From contig NZ_VYSA01000005.1 in the NCBI RefSeq assembly GCF_008710745.1, forward strand, positions 1 through 64,000: a stretch of 64,000 nucleotides of DNA, given 5' to 3'. The DNA is from Microbacterium rhizomatis (GTDB taxonomy: Bacteria; Actinomycetota; Actinomycetes; Actinomycetales; Microbacteriaceae). The notes under the pieces were generated by a model. It was not told where the DNA came from, did not search any database, and was given only the letters and a program-made list of their open reading frames with translations. Both the position numbers and the translations under genes were made by a program. Below are positions 42,348 to 51,320 of this stretch, piece by piece (the first letter of the stretch is position 1; every line of letters starts with the position of its first letter).

Positions 42348-43190
42348 ATGAGCCTGCACCTCCCCGACGGCAAGTCGCTTGCCGTCAGTATCGGAGCCGA
42401 CTTCGATGCGCACAGCGTCTGGATGGGGACGTTCGGTCTGTCCAGCCCCAGCTATCTCTCTCGCGGAGAGTTCGGCGCCGAAGTCGGCGTGCCGCGTCTG
42501 CTCGAGCTCTTCGAGCGGTACGACATCAAGACCACGTGGTGCACGCCCGCCCACACGATGATCACCTTCACCGACCGCTTCAACGCGATCGTCGACGGCG
42601 GTCACGAGATCGCGGCGCACGGATGCTGGCACGAGCCCGTGCCGAAGCTCGACGGCGACGAGGAACGCCGTCTCATGGAGAAGACGCTCGCGCTGCACGA
42701 GAAGTACGTGGGCAAGCGCCCTCGCGGCTACCGCTCGCCCGCATGGGACTTCACCGACGAGACGCTCTCGTTGCTGGAGGAGTTCGGATTCGAGTGGGAT
42801 TCCTCGCTCATGGGTCGCGACTTCGAGCCGTACCACCCGCGCCCGGTGAACGTCGGATGGGAAGAAGGCAGCACGTTCGGCGAGGCCAGCCCCATCCTCG
42901 AGTTCCCCGTGTCGTGGTTCCTCGACGACTTCCCGGTCGCCGAGTACATCCCCGGCGTCAACCAGGGTCTCGGCTCGAGCGACGTGATGTTCCAGCGGTT
43001 CAAGGACCACTTCGACTACGCGTACAAGAACGCCCCGGGGGGAGTGCTCTCGCTCACCGTCCACCCGCAGACGATCGGCCGCGCCCACCACATGATCGGC
43101 TTCGAGAAGCTCATCGACTACATGGCCTCGTTCCCCGGAACGTGGTTCGCGCCGCTCAGCGACATCTACGACACGTGGGGCGAGGACTGA
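42348..43190 (+). CDS. polysaccharide deacetylase/PuuE-like hydrolase
   Basis: This 280-residue cytoplasmic NodB-fold hydrolase has the motifs VSIGADFDAHSVW, HEIAAHGCWHEPV, GYRSPAWDF and SLTVHPQTIGR. The style (no signal peptide, DFDAH) is that of the HpPgdA/PuuE allantoinase-like branch, which acts on small amides, rather than of secreted peptidoglycan deacetylases. AAGGAG precedes the ATG at 42348. It lies between the SDRs and the first ABC operon, and a role in opening or deacylating the imported compound is inferred. Confidence 0.85.
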   Translation: MSLHLPDGKSLAVSIGADFDAHSVWMGTFGLSSPSYLSRGEFGAEVGVPRLLELFERYDIKTTWCTPAHTMITFTDRFNAIVDGGHEIAAHGCWHEPVPKLDGDEERRLMEKTLALHEKYVGKRPRGYRSPAWDFTDETLSLLEEFGFEWDSSLMGRDFEPYHPRPVNVGWEEGSTFGEASPILEFPVSWFLDDFPVAEYIPGVNQGLGSSDVMFQRFKDHFDYAYKNAPGGVLSLTVHPQTIGRAHHMIGFEKLIDYMASFPGTWFAPLSDIYDTWGED

Positions 43191-43278
43191 TCCCGCCTCG
43201 CGCAGCGCCCTCCTGCTCCACCCCGTTGCACCAAACCCGCACCGCACACGCACCCGCACCCGCACCCAAGGAGATTCC

Positions 43279-44325
43279 ATGAAGAACCGATTCCTGCTGA
43301 CGGCCGCCGCCGTCGGCGTCGCCGCGCTCGTCCTCGCCGGCTGTTCCAGCCCCAGCCAGGAGGCGGCCAGCAACCCGACCGGCAGCTCCGAGGCCGGCGG
43401 TCAGCCCGCCGCATCCGTCGAGTCCGTGAAAGACCTCAAGGTCGCCTACTTCTCGGCCGGAAGCAGCAACCAGTACCTGCAGGCCGCGATCGACGAGGCG
43501 CAGAAGTACGCCGCCGACATGGGCTTCCAGCTCGACGTCTTCGACGGCCAGTTCGACGCGCAGACCCAGTTCGATCAGATGCAGACGGCGCTGACGAGCG
43601 GCAAGTACAACGCGTTCGCGGTCGAGCCCAACGACGGCAACCTGGTCTGCAACCTGCTCACGAAGGATGCCCCTGCCGCGGGCGTCATGGTGGCGGTCTT
43701 CAACCTGCCCATCTGCGGCCGCGCGACCAATCTCGGCGACCAGACGTGGGAGCCCGGCACCGTCAACTACGTCGGAGGCCAGACGCTCGACGTCTACGAA
43801 TCCTGGGTCGATCAGGTCAAGAAGGCCTACCCGGACGGCGCGAAGATCGCCCTCGTGTCAGGGCCCGACCTCAACGCCAACTCGATCGCGTTCTTCCAGG
43901 CTGCCAAGGCGTTCTCGGACGGACCGTGGGAGGTCGTCGCCCAGCAGACGACCAACTACACCACCGCTCAGGCGTTCCAGGCCGCGCAGACGATCATGCA
44001 GGCCAACCCCGATCTGAACGTCATCATGTCGAACTTCTCGGGCATGACGCGCGGCGTCGTCCAGGCGACGACCGGCAGCAACGTCGACGTCTTCGACTTC
44101 GGCGGAGATCAGTGGGCTCTGGACAACGTGAAGAGCGGCGAGCTCAGCTCGACGATCATCATGCTCCCGCGCCAGGAGACCAAGTACGCGCTGCAGGGCA
44201 TCGTCGACCTCGTGAACGGCAAAGAGACCCCGGTCTTCGTCAACCTCGCGACGCTCGACACCCTCCCCGGCGGCAGCCCGTTCGTCTACCCCGACAACGT
44301 CGCCGAATACACCGCCGAGTACTGA
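43279..44325 (+). CDS. ABC sugar-type substrate-binding lipoprotein
   Basis: This 348-residue protein has a lipoprotein signal (VALVLAGC style lipobox, ALVLAGCSS) and a ribose-type periplasmic-binding fold (VAYFSAGSSNQYLQAAIDEA, GKYNAFAVEPNDG, IALVSGPDLNANSIAFFQA, VFDFGGDQWALDNVK). It should deliver a small polar ligand to the membrane permease. It heads an operon with the ATPase, permease and penicillin-acylase-like gene. The strong hairpin after it probably raises its expression over the others. Confidence 0.9.
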   Translation: MKNRFLLTAAAVGVAALVLAGCSSPSQEAASNPTGSSEAGGQPAASVESVKDLKVAYFSAGSSNQYLQAAIDEAQKYAADMGFQLDVFDGQFDAQTQFDQMQTALTSGKYNAFAVEPNDGNLVCNLLTKDAPAAGVMVAVFNLPICGRATNLGDQTWEPGTVNYVGGQTLDVYESWVDQVKKAYPDGAKIALVSGPDLNANSIAFFQAAKAFSDGPWEVVAQQTTNYTTAQAFQAAQTIMQANPDLNVIMSNFSGMTRGVVQATTGSNVDVFDFGGDQWALDNVKSGELSSTIIMLPRQETKYALQGIVDLVNGKETPVFVNLATLDTLPGGSPFVYPDNVAEYTAEY

Positions 44326-44334
44326 TCCACCGAT

Positions 44335-44373
44335 CGCCGGGTGGTCCGGAGCAGCGCTCCGGACCACCCGGCG
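44335..44373 (+). terminator. 18-bp perfect hairpin after the binding-protein gene
   Basis: Arms 44335-44352 and 44356-44373 pair perfectly over 18 bases with a 3-base loop (centre GGAGC-AGC-GCTCC). There is no T-run. In ABC operons such a structure usually protects or attenuates the transcript, giving more binding protein than ATPase. Confidence 0.75.
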
Positions 44374-44393
44374 CTCCACCCCGAGGAGGAGCC

Positions 44394-45902
44394 ATGACAT
44401 CGAGCGAAACGCACGCCATCCACTGTGAAGGCGTCTCGAAGAAGTACGCCGGCAAGTACGCCGTCCACAAGGCCGACCTCGTGGTGGAACCCGGGACCGT
44501 GCACGCCCTCGTCGGCGAGAACGGCGCCGGAAAGTCGACGCTCCTCGGTATGATCTCCGGCCGGGTCGCCTCGGACGAGGGAACCATCTCGATCTTCGGC
44601 GACGCGCTCCGCGGCTCGAGCCCCCGAGACGCCCGCCATCACGGGCTCGTCGTCGTCTACCAGGAACTGACGATGGTGCCCGCGCTCACGGCATCCCAGA
44701 ACGTGTTCCTCGGTCAGCTCACCTCCGTGTCGGGGATCACCAGCGATCGAGCCATGCGTGAGCGCTACCTCGAGCTCTGCCGCCAGTTCGACGTGTCGAT
44801 CGACCCCGACACGCCGGCACGAGACCTCTCGATCTCGCAGCAGCAGATCGTCGAGATCATGCGCGGAGTGCAGGCCAACGGCCGCATCCTCATGCTCGAC
44901 GAACCGAGCGCGGCGCTCGCCGAGGGTGAGCGTGAAGTGCTCTACCGGATCCTCCACCGTCTTCGCGAGGGCGGCACCACGATCGTCTTCGTGAGCCACA
45001 ATCTCGATGAGGTGCTCGCCCTCAGCGACCACATCACCGTCATGCGCGACAGCGAGGTCGTCCATACCGCACCGCGGTCCGAGTGGGACAAAGCGTCGAT
45101 CGTGCGCAACATGGTCGGCAAGGATGTCGTCATCGAGCGCCGCGTCGACCGGCACCCGCTCGGCGCGGAATCGATCTCGGCCGAGGGCATCACCCTCCCC
45201 GGCGTGCTGGAGGACGTCTCGGTGCGCGCACGCGAAGGCGAGATCGTCGGACTCTGGGGACTCGTCGGCTCCGGCCGCACCTCGTTCTTCCGGTCGCTGT
45301 TCGGACTCGAGCCGAAGTCGCGCGGAAAGCTCACGCTCGCCGGCCGCAGCGTCCCCTGGCCGAAGTCGGCGCGCGCCGCGATCGCCGACGGCGTCGTCAT
45401 GGTCCCCGAGAGCCGGCGCGCCGCGCTCGTCATGGGCATGGACAGCCTCGCGAACTACTGGCTCGGCCGCCGCGGCCCCGTCCGGGGGATCATCTCGTCG
45501 CGCCGGGAGAGACCGGCGGTCGCCGACGACGCCGCCTTCTTCGGCTTCAACGCGCGCCGCCTCTACGACCCCGTGCGAAACCTCTCGGGCGGCAATCAGC
45601 AGAAGGTGCTCCTCGCGAAGTGGGCGGGCCACCGGCCCCGGGTGTTCCTCGTCGACGAACCCACGCGGGGGATCGACGTCGGAGCCAAGGCGGAAGTGCT
45701 CGCGTCGCTCGTCCGCCTTGCGCGTGACGGAGCGACGATCATCGTCACCTCGTCCGAGCTCGAAGAGGTCCTCGCCGTGTGCGATCGGCTGCTGGTCTTC
45801 TCGCACGGACGAGTGGTGCACGAGTTCGACACGGCAAGCGGCGAGTTCTCCGTCGAGGAGATCGTCAAATTTGGATTCGGAGAGAGTGAGACAGCGGCAT
45901 GA
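44394..45902 (+). CDS. ribose-type ABC transporter ATPase (double domain)
   Basis: The 502-residue RbsA-like protein has two ATPase halves: Walker A GENGAGKST (about residue 47) with DLSISQQQIVEIMR and LMLDEPSAAL, then a degenerate second half (WGLVGSGRTSFFRSLFG) with the signature LSGGNQQKVLLAKW and VFLVDEPTRGIDVGAK. It powers import with the downstream permease. The stop overlaps the permease ATG by four bases. Confidence 0.93.
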   Translation: MTSSETHAIHCEGVSKKYAGKYAVHKADLVVEPGTVHALVGENGAGKSTLLGMISGRVASDEGTISIFGDALRGSSPRDARHHGLVVVYQELTMVPALTASQNVFLGQLTSVSGITSDRAMRERYLELCRQFDVSIDPDTPARDLSISQQQIVEIMRGVQANGRILMLDEPSAALAEGEREVLYRILHRLREGGTTIVFVSHNLDEVLALSDHITVMRDSEVVHTAPRSEWDKASIVRNMVGKDVVIERRVDRHPLGAESISAEGITLPGVLEDVSVRAREGEIVGLWGLVGSGRTSFFRSLFGLEPKSRGKLTLAGRSVPWPKSARAAIADGVVMVPESRRAALVMGMDSLANYWLGRRGPVRGIISSRRERPAVADDAAFFGFNARRLYDPVRNLSGGNQQKVLLAKWAGHRPRVFLVDEPTRGIDVGAKAEVLASLVRLARDGATIIVTSSELEEVLAVCDRLLVFSHGRVVHEFDTASGEFSVEEIVKFGFGESETAA

Positions 45903-46930
45903 GCGAGACGACAGCACCTCCCGTCGTGGACGGCGGAACACCGGGGCCGGTCACACCCAAAGTCTCGGACGGCGTCGGCTCGAGCCGGCGCGGGATCGGG
46001 TACTTCGCGTCGCGCTACAGCATGCTCGGGGTCCTCGTCGTGCTCATCGGCGTTGCGACGATCCTCTACCCGGGGTTCCTGAACCCCGCGAACATCGGCA
46101 ACATCCTCACGCAGAACTCGGCCGTGGGACTCATCGCGATCGGCATGACGTTCGTCATCATCTCGGGCGGATTCGACCTGTCGGTCGGGGCGACCTACGC
46201 CCTCGGAGCGACCCTCTACGCCGGGCTGACGCTGCAGACGGGGTCGGTCGTGATCGCCGGGATCGGTGCGCTCGCCGCCGGCGTCATCGTCGGGGCGCTG
46301 AACGGCACCATCATCTCGCGCCTGAGCATCAACCCGTTCGTGGCCACCCTCGGCACCGCGTCGATCATCAGCGGCATCGCGTACATCTACTCGAATTCGT
46401 CGCCCTTCATCGTGAACAACAACCCGGCGTTCCAAGACCTCGCTCTGACGCGTATCGCCGGGTTCCCGCTGCCGATCTGGATCCTGCTCGGCGCGTTCCT
46501 GATCGCCGCGCTGCTGCTTGCCAAGACCACCTTCGGCCGGAACATCTACGCCGTGGGCGGCAACTACGAAGCGGCGTGGCTGACCGGGCTTCGGGTCAAG
46601 GGCCTCAACAGCAGCGTCTACGTCCTCACCGGGCTGCTCGCGGCCCTCGCCGGGATGATGGATGCGTCGCGCCTGGGTGTCGGCCAGGCCGATGTCGGAG
46701 CGTCGATGGCCCTGGACGCCATCGCGATCGTCGTGGTCGGCGGCACGTCGCTGCTGGGCGGTGAAGGAGCGATCTGGCGAAGCGCCGTCGGACTCCTCAT
46801 CCTCGCGACTCTCACGAACGTGTTCTACAGCCTCAACGTGTCGCAGAACTGGCAGCTCATCGCCAAGGGCGTCATCGTCGTCGCCGCGGTCGGAGTGGAT
46901 GCCATGGTCCGCGTGCGGAAGCGTGGATGA
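45899..46930 (+). CDS. ribose-type ABC transporter permease
   Basis: The 343-residue RbsC-type membrane protein has about nine or ten hydrophobic segments and family motifs GGFDLSVGATYALGAT, NPFVATLGTASIISG, FGRNIYAVGGNYEAAWLTGL and GGTSLLGGEGAIWRS. It forms the channel with the RbsA-like ATPase. It overlaps both neighbours by four bases (ATGA), showing tight coupling to the penicillin-acylase-like gene downstream. Confidence 0.93.
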   Translation: MSETTAPPVVDGGTPGPVTPKVSDGVGSSRRGIGYFASRYSMLGVLVVLIGVATILYPGFLNPANIGNILTQNSAVGLIAIGMTFVIISGGFDLSVGATYALGATLYAGLTLQTGSVVIAGIGALAAGVIVGALNGTIISRLSINPFVATLGTASIISGIAYIYSNSSPFIVNNNPAFQDLALTRIAGFPLPIWILLGAFLIAALLLAKTTFGRNIYAVGGNYEAAWLTGLRVKGLNSSVYVLTGLLAALAGMMDASRLGVGQADVGASMALDAIAIVVVGGTSLLGGEGAIWRSAVGLLILATLTNVFYSLNVSQNWQLIAKGVIVVAAVGVDAMVRVRKRG

Positions 46931-49293
46931 TGAACGAGATGGCTCCGAACCCGCCCGACGAGTACGACGTCGCAGGCCTCGAGAACGACGTCGAGATCCT
47001 GGTCGACACCTGGGGTGTGCCCCACCTGTACGCGCAGTCGACGAATGACGTCTTCCTCGCGCAGGGGTTCAACGCCGCGAGGGATCGCCTCTTCCAGATC
47101 GATCTCTGGAGGAGGCGGGGGAACGGCCTGCTCGCGGAGGTCTTCGGCCCGGCGTACGTGGAGCAGGACCGCGCCAACCGGCTCTTCCTCTACCGCGGCG
47201 ACATGGACGCCGAATGGGCCGCGTATGCGGAGGGCACCCGAGAGGCCGTCGCGGCGTTCGCCCGAGGGGTCAACGCCTATGTCGCCTGGGTGCGTGAGAA
47301 CCCCGCACATCTGCCGCCCGAGTTCGCTCTCTACGGCTACGTTCCGTCGTTCTGGGCTCCGGAGGATGCCGTGCGTTTCCGGACGCACGGCCTCTTCTAC
47401 AACGCCGAGCAGGAAGTGGCGCGCGCACGGACTCTGCGCGACGCCGGCCGCGAGGCGGAGGAACTCCGACAGGCGCGCGAGCCCGCAGACCGGCTCGCCG
47501 TGCCCGCGGGCGTCGACCTCGACCTGATCTCGGACGACATCCTCCGGGTGTACCGGCTGGCGTTCGCACCGGTGGACTTCCACGGCGCCGCGGATCCGGC
47601 ATCCGCTCGTGAGTCGATCAGCGGAAGCAACAACTGGGTCGTCTCGGGCGAGCGCACCGACACCGGCCGCCCGATCCTCGCGAACGATCCGCATCGCGCG
47701 ATCACGCTGCCTTCGCTGAGATACGTGGCGCACCTCGACGCACCCGGGATGAGCGTGATCGGCGCCGGAGAACCCGGCCTGCCGGGGATCTCCATCGGGC
47801 ACAACGGACACGTCGCGTTCGGTCTCACGATCTGGCCGGTCGACCACGAAGACCTCTACCTCTACGAACTCAACCCGGACGACGAGAGCTCGTACCGGTA
47901 CGGGGACGGGTGGGAGCCGTTCCGGGTCATCGAGGAGATGATCCCGGTGGGCGCGGACGAGGTGCCGGTCGCGCTCGTATACACCCGGCATGGCCCGGTG
48001 ATCTACTCCGACCCCGCGCGAGGATTCGCCGTCGCCGTGCGTGCGGCGTGGCTCGAGCCCGGCATGGCCCCCTACCTCGCGAGCATCGGGTACGACGCTG
48101 CCACGAACGGATCGGAGTTCCTGGACGCCCTCCAATCGTGGGGCGCGCCAGGGGTCAACCAGGTCTTCGCCACACCGGAGGGAGACTGGGGCTGGCAAGC
48201 ATCCGCCAAGGTGCCTCGGCGCCCCAACTGGGACGGCAGCCTGCCGGTGACGGGTGATGGACGCTACGAGTGGGACGGTTTCGTGTCGGCGCCGGGCCTG
48301 CCCTCGATGCGCCGCGACCCTCGCGGGTGGTTCGCCTCGGCCAACGAGATGAACCTGCCCGACGACTTCGACAACACCGACCTCACGACGACCTACGACT
48401 GGTACTCCGGGGGCCGCAGCGAGCGGCTCACCGAGTGGCTCGAGCACCACACCGACGTCAGCCTCGACGAGAGCCTCGCCATGCAGTCGGATGCGCAGAG
48501 CCCCCACGCCCTCCGGCTTCTTCGCGCGCTTCAGCGGATCGACCCCGACGCCATCGCGAACGGTGAAGAACTGAGCGCGCTCCTCGCGTGGGACGGTGTG
48601 GAGTCTGCGGACTCGCGCGCGGCGCTCGTGTTCGAGATCTGGGTGCGCCGGCACCTTCGCCCCTGGATGATCGATCGCGTCATGACCGCGGAGGGACTCT
48701 CGCCGGAACAGGCTCGAGCAGCCCGCGCCCACGTCATGAAGGACGAGTCGTTCGGCGGGGATCTGCGCGGCGACATCCGCATGATCGAGCGGCTTGCACG
48801 AGAGCTCGAGGCCGATGACCTGGCTCAGGGCGTCGCCTCGACCCTCGATGACGCGCTCGCCGACATCGCCGAGTTGCTCGGCCCGGAGGAAGCGGGCGGG
48901 TGGACGTGGGGTCGCCTTCACCACTCCGCGATCGCGCACGCGGCGTTCGCTGCGGCCGACGGAGTCGACCCGATGTGGCGCGGCGTCGGACCCCGGCCAC
49001 GCGGCGGGAGCGGCGACACCGTCGGCATGGCCGGCTACGACGCCCAGTTCCGTCAGTCGATCGGGTCGACGTTCCGGATGGTCATCGACGTGGGGGAGTG
49101 GGACAACAGCCGAGCGCTGAACTCTCCCGGACAATCCGGCGACCCTCGGTCGCCCCACTACCGCGACCTCTTCGACCCGTGGGTGGACGGCGAGAGCTTC
49201 CCGCTCGCATACTCCCGAGCATCCGTCGAGGCCATGACGCAGTCGCGCATCCTGCTGCGTGCGCCGATCCGCGCGTCTCACGCACCGGGCTGA
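46927..49293 (+). CDS. penicillin acylase family amide hydrolase
   Basis: The 788-residue protein has the penicillin amidase layout: an A-chain region with DTWGVPHLYAQSTNDVFLAQG and QIDLWRRRGNGLLAEVFG, and a B-chain starting at the catalytic Ser in SGSNNWVVSGERT, then ANDPHRAITLPSLRY and GLPGISIGHNGHVAFGLT. Family enzymes self-cleave before that Ser and hydrolyse N-acyl amides. There is no signal peptide, so it should work inside the cell on imported substrate, which is unusual for the family. It is translationally coupled to the permease. Confidence 0.9.
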   Translation: MMNEMAPNPPDEYDVAGLENDVEILVDTWGVPHLYAQSTNDVFLAQGFNAARDRLFQIDLWRRRGNGLLAEVFGPAYVEQDRANRLFLYRGDMDAEWAAYAEGTREAVAAFARGVNAYVAWVRENPAHLPPEFALYGYVPSFWAPEDAVRFRTHGLFYNAEQEVARARTLRDAGREAEELRQAREPADRLAVPAGVDLDLISDDILRVYRLAFAPVDFHGAADPASARESISGSNNWVVSGERTDTGRPILANDPHRAITLPSLRYVAHLDAPGMSVIGAGEPGLPGISIGHNGHVAFGLTIWPVDHEDLYLYELNPDDESSYRYGDGWEPFRVIEEMIPVGADEVPVALVYTRHGPVIYSDPARGFAVAVRAAWLEPGMAPYLASIGYDAATNGSEFLDALQSWGAPGVNQVFATPEGDWGWQASAKVPRRPNWDGSLPVTGDGRYEWDGFVSAPGLPSMRRDPRGWFASANEMNLPDDFDNTDLTTTYDWYSGGRSERLTEWLEHHTDVSLDESLAMQSDAQSPHALRLLRALQRIDPDAIANGEELSALLAWDGVESADSRAALVFEIWVRRHLRPWMIDRVMTAEGLSPEQARAARAHVMKDESFGGDLRGDIRMIERLARELEADDLAQGVASTLDDALADIAELLGPEEAGGWTWGRLHHSAIAHAAFAAADGVDPMWRGVGPRPRGGSGDTVGMAGYDAQFRQSIGSTFRMVIDVGEWDNSRALNSPGQSGDPRSPHYRDLFDPWVDGESFPLAYSRASVEAMTQSRILLRAPIRASHAPG

Positions 49294-49297
49294 GTGA

Positions 49298-49326
49298 ACG
49301 GATGCCGGTGTGTCACCGGCATCCGT
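49298..49326 (+). terminator. 13-bp hairpin terminator after the acylase gene
   Basis: ACGGATGCCGGTG (49298-49310) pairs with CACCGGCATCCGT (49314-49326) around TGT, five bases after the stop codon. It lacks a long T-run but fits terminators of high-GC actinobacteria. Confidence 0.75.
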
Positions 49327-49449
49327 CCCGACCAGGGTCGCGGGGCGCTCCGGTCGAGCGCGCCCGCGCGCCCGGCCCGCGCGCCGCCTTGTCTCGCCAT
49401 ATTGCGTGATTGTGCAAAAGATATCGATCTGGTCTCGGCTGTGTCGCGT

Positions 49450-49680
49450 CGATCAGAGGCGATCCTCCATTTGTGCGCTTCTGCAAACTAACTGATCCGA
49501 GGCGATCGGGCTGGATTTCGGCGGTTTTCCGCTGCCCGAAGCCCCCCGTGACCGCCGTGCGGTCGACGTTGCGACCACGGAAATCCGTGCGGGCGCAACG
49601 TTGCGCTGCAACCTGCGCAAAGCCTTCCGCCGACTGGCTCTTGCTATTTTGTCGGAAGTGTGGATTATTTATACCAGTCG
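49450..49680 (+). promoter_or_regulatory. promoter/operator region of the second ABC operon
   Basis: This gap has a 15-base direct repeat (CGATCAGAGGCGATC at 49450 and TGATCCGAGGCGATC at 49493, 43 bases apart). A perfect palindrome GCGCAACGTTGCGC lies at 49593-49606, and a related GGTCG...CGACC element at 49561-49576. The AACGTT core resembles LacI/ROK-type operators. An AT-rich patch (about 49641-49680, TTGCTATTTTG to TTATTTATACC) probably holds the promoter. No gene is present in 49327-49724. Confidence 0.5.
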
Positions 49681-49724
49681 TTCGTGACCCGCGACGCACG
49701 ACCCCACAGCAAAGGAGCTGACGC

Positions 49725-51320
49725 ATGGACGTAGACGTTGATTCACGCCTCGCACCAATCCCACCGGTCCTCGACGCTCGTGGCATCACGAAGCACTATG
49801 ACGGCGTGACCGCGCTGAATCAGGCCAGCCTCTCGGTGCGACAGGGCGAGATCCACGCGCTTCTGGGCGGCAACGGCGCGGGGAAGTCGACGATGATCAG
49901 CATCATCTCGGGGGCGACCAAGCCCGACGAGGGCACGATCCTCCTCGGCGGCGAACCCCTCGCGATCAGCGGACCGCAGGGCGCGATCACCGCGGGCATC
50001 TCCACCATCTACCAGGAACTGTCACTGGTGCCCGCGCTCTCGGCGCTCGACAACATCTTCCTCGGCCGGGAGATCAAGCGACGCGTCCTGGGCATCCCGC
50101 TCGTCTCGGATCGGCGGCGCATGGAGAACCGCGTCCGCGATCTCGCGAAAGACTTCGGCATCTCGCGCGCTGAGCTGCACACCCCGGTATCGGAGTTCGG
50201 AGCCCTCAAGAAGCGCTCCCTCGAGATCGTCAAGGCGCTCGCCTTCGATCCGAAGGTGCTGATCCTCGATGAGCCGACCTCCGGTCTGGAAGACGCGGAG
50301 CGCGCGTCGCTCTTCGAATACATGCGGTCGCTGCGAGAGCGCAACGTGGCCCTCATCTGGGTGACGCACCACCTCGAGGAGCTTGCCGGACTCGCAGACC
50401 GCGCCACCGTCTTCCGTGACGGTCGCAATGTCGCGACGGTCGACGTCGACTCCGCCCCGATCGACACGCTCCTGACCTACATGTTCGGCGACCAGCGGGA
50501 AGAGTTCGGCGGCGGTGACACGCGGCACCTCAACCGCCTGACGCCGCTCGACGATGCCCCCGTCGTGTTGTCGGTTCGCGGTCTCTCGCGTGGGTCGCTC
50601 GCGAAAGACATCTCGTTCGAGGTGCACGAGGGTGAGGTCGTCGGCCTCGCGGGACTGGCGGGAGCGGGGCGCACCGAAGTCGTGCGGACGCTCATGGGCC
50701 TGGACGCGCGCACCGCGGGAACGGTCGAGCTGGACGGGAAGCGGATCAATCCGCGATCGTCGTCCGCCGCGTACCGTGCGGGGCTGGCGATGCTGCCCGA
50801 GGATCGCAAGCAGCTGGGGATTCTCACCGAGATGTCGATCGCGTCGAACATCTCGATCTCCAAGCTGTCGACCGTCAGCCGAGCGCGGATCTGGCTCAGC
50901 GCCGGTCGTGAGCGCGCACTCGCCGAGAAGTACGGCACGAGGCTGGGCATCAAGGCCCCGAACGTCAACACCCGCATCGGCAACCTCAGCGGTGGGAACC
51001 AGCAGAAGGCGATCGTCGCCCGGTGTCTGAACACCGCGCCGCGGCTTCTGATCTTCGACGAGCCGACGCAGGGGATCGACGTCTCGGCCAAGGTCGACGT
51101 CCATGCGCTGATCCGTCACTTCTCCGCCGACGGCGGTGCGGCGATCCTCATCGCGTCGGAGTTCGAAGAGCTCCTGGAGCTCAGCCACCGCGTGCTGGTG
51201 CTCAAGAAGGGACGCATCGTCGGCGAGATCCGCGACATTCCGAAGAAGATCGCCGCCGGCGGATTCGCGGAACTCAAATCGAAGGTGCTCGCCCTCAGCG
51301 CGGCGGGAGCGGTCGAATGA
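49725..51320 (+). CDS. ribose-type ABC transporter ATPase (double domain)
   Basis: The 531-residue RbsA/MglA-like protein has Walker A GGNGAGKST, VLILDEPTSGLED and, in the second half, GLAGLAGAGRTEVVRTLMGL, LPEDRKQLGILTEMSI, LSGGNQQKAIVARCL and LLIFDEPTQGIDVSAK. The first ABC signature is altered (VSEFGALKKRSLEI rather than LSVAQQQ), which is common to divergent members. It starts an operon of ATPase, two permeases and a binding protein. AAAGGAG precedes the ATG. Confidence 0.93.
   Translation: MDVDVDSRLAPIPPVLDARGITKHYDGVTALNQASLSVRQGEIHALLGGNGAGKSTMISIISGATKPDEGTILLGGEPLAISGPQGAITAGISTIYQELSLVPALSALDNIFLGREIKRRVLGIPLVSDRRRMENRVRDLAKDFGISRAELHTPVSEFGALKKRSLEIVKALAFDPKVLILDEPTSGLEDAERASLFEYMRSLRERNVALIWVTHHLEELAGLADRATVFRDGRNVATVDVDSAPIDTLLTYMFGDQREEFGGGDTRHLNRLTPLDDAPVVLSVRGLSRGSLAKDISFEVHEGEVVGLAGLAGAGRTEVVRTLMGLDARTAGTVELDGKRINPRSSSAAYRAGLAMLPEDRKQLGILTEMSIASNISISKLSTVSRARIWLSAGRERALAEKYGTRLGIKAPNVNTRIGNLSGGNQQKAIVARCLNTAPRLLIFDEPTQGIDVSAKVDVHALIRHFSADGGAAILIASEFEELLELSHRVLVLKKGRIVGEIRDIPKKIAAGGFAELKSKVLALSAAGAVE

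Noticed and set aside
42348..43190. Secreted peptidoglycan deacetylase
   Set aside because: There is no signal peptide or membrane anchor, and the motif pattern is that of cytoplasmic PuuE/HpPgdA-like enzymes.
43200..43270. Microsatellite-like CACCCG/ACCCGC run before the binding-protein gene
   Set aside because: It is a short, irregular, C-rich stretch with no clear unit; probably ordinary high-GC intergenic sequence.
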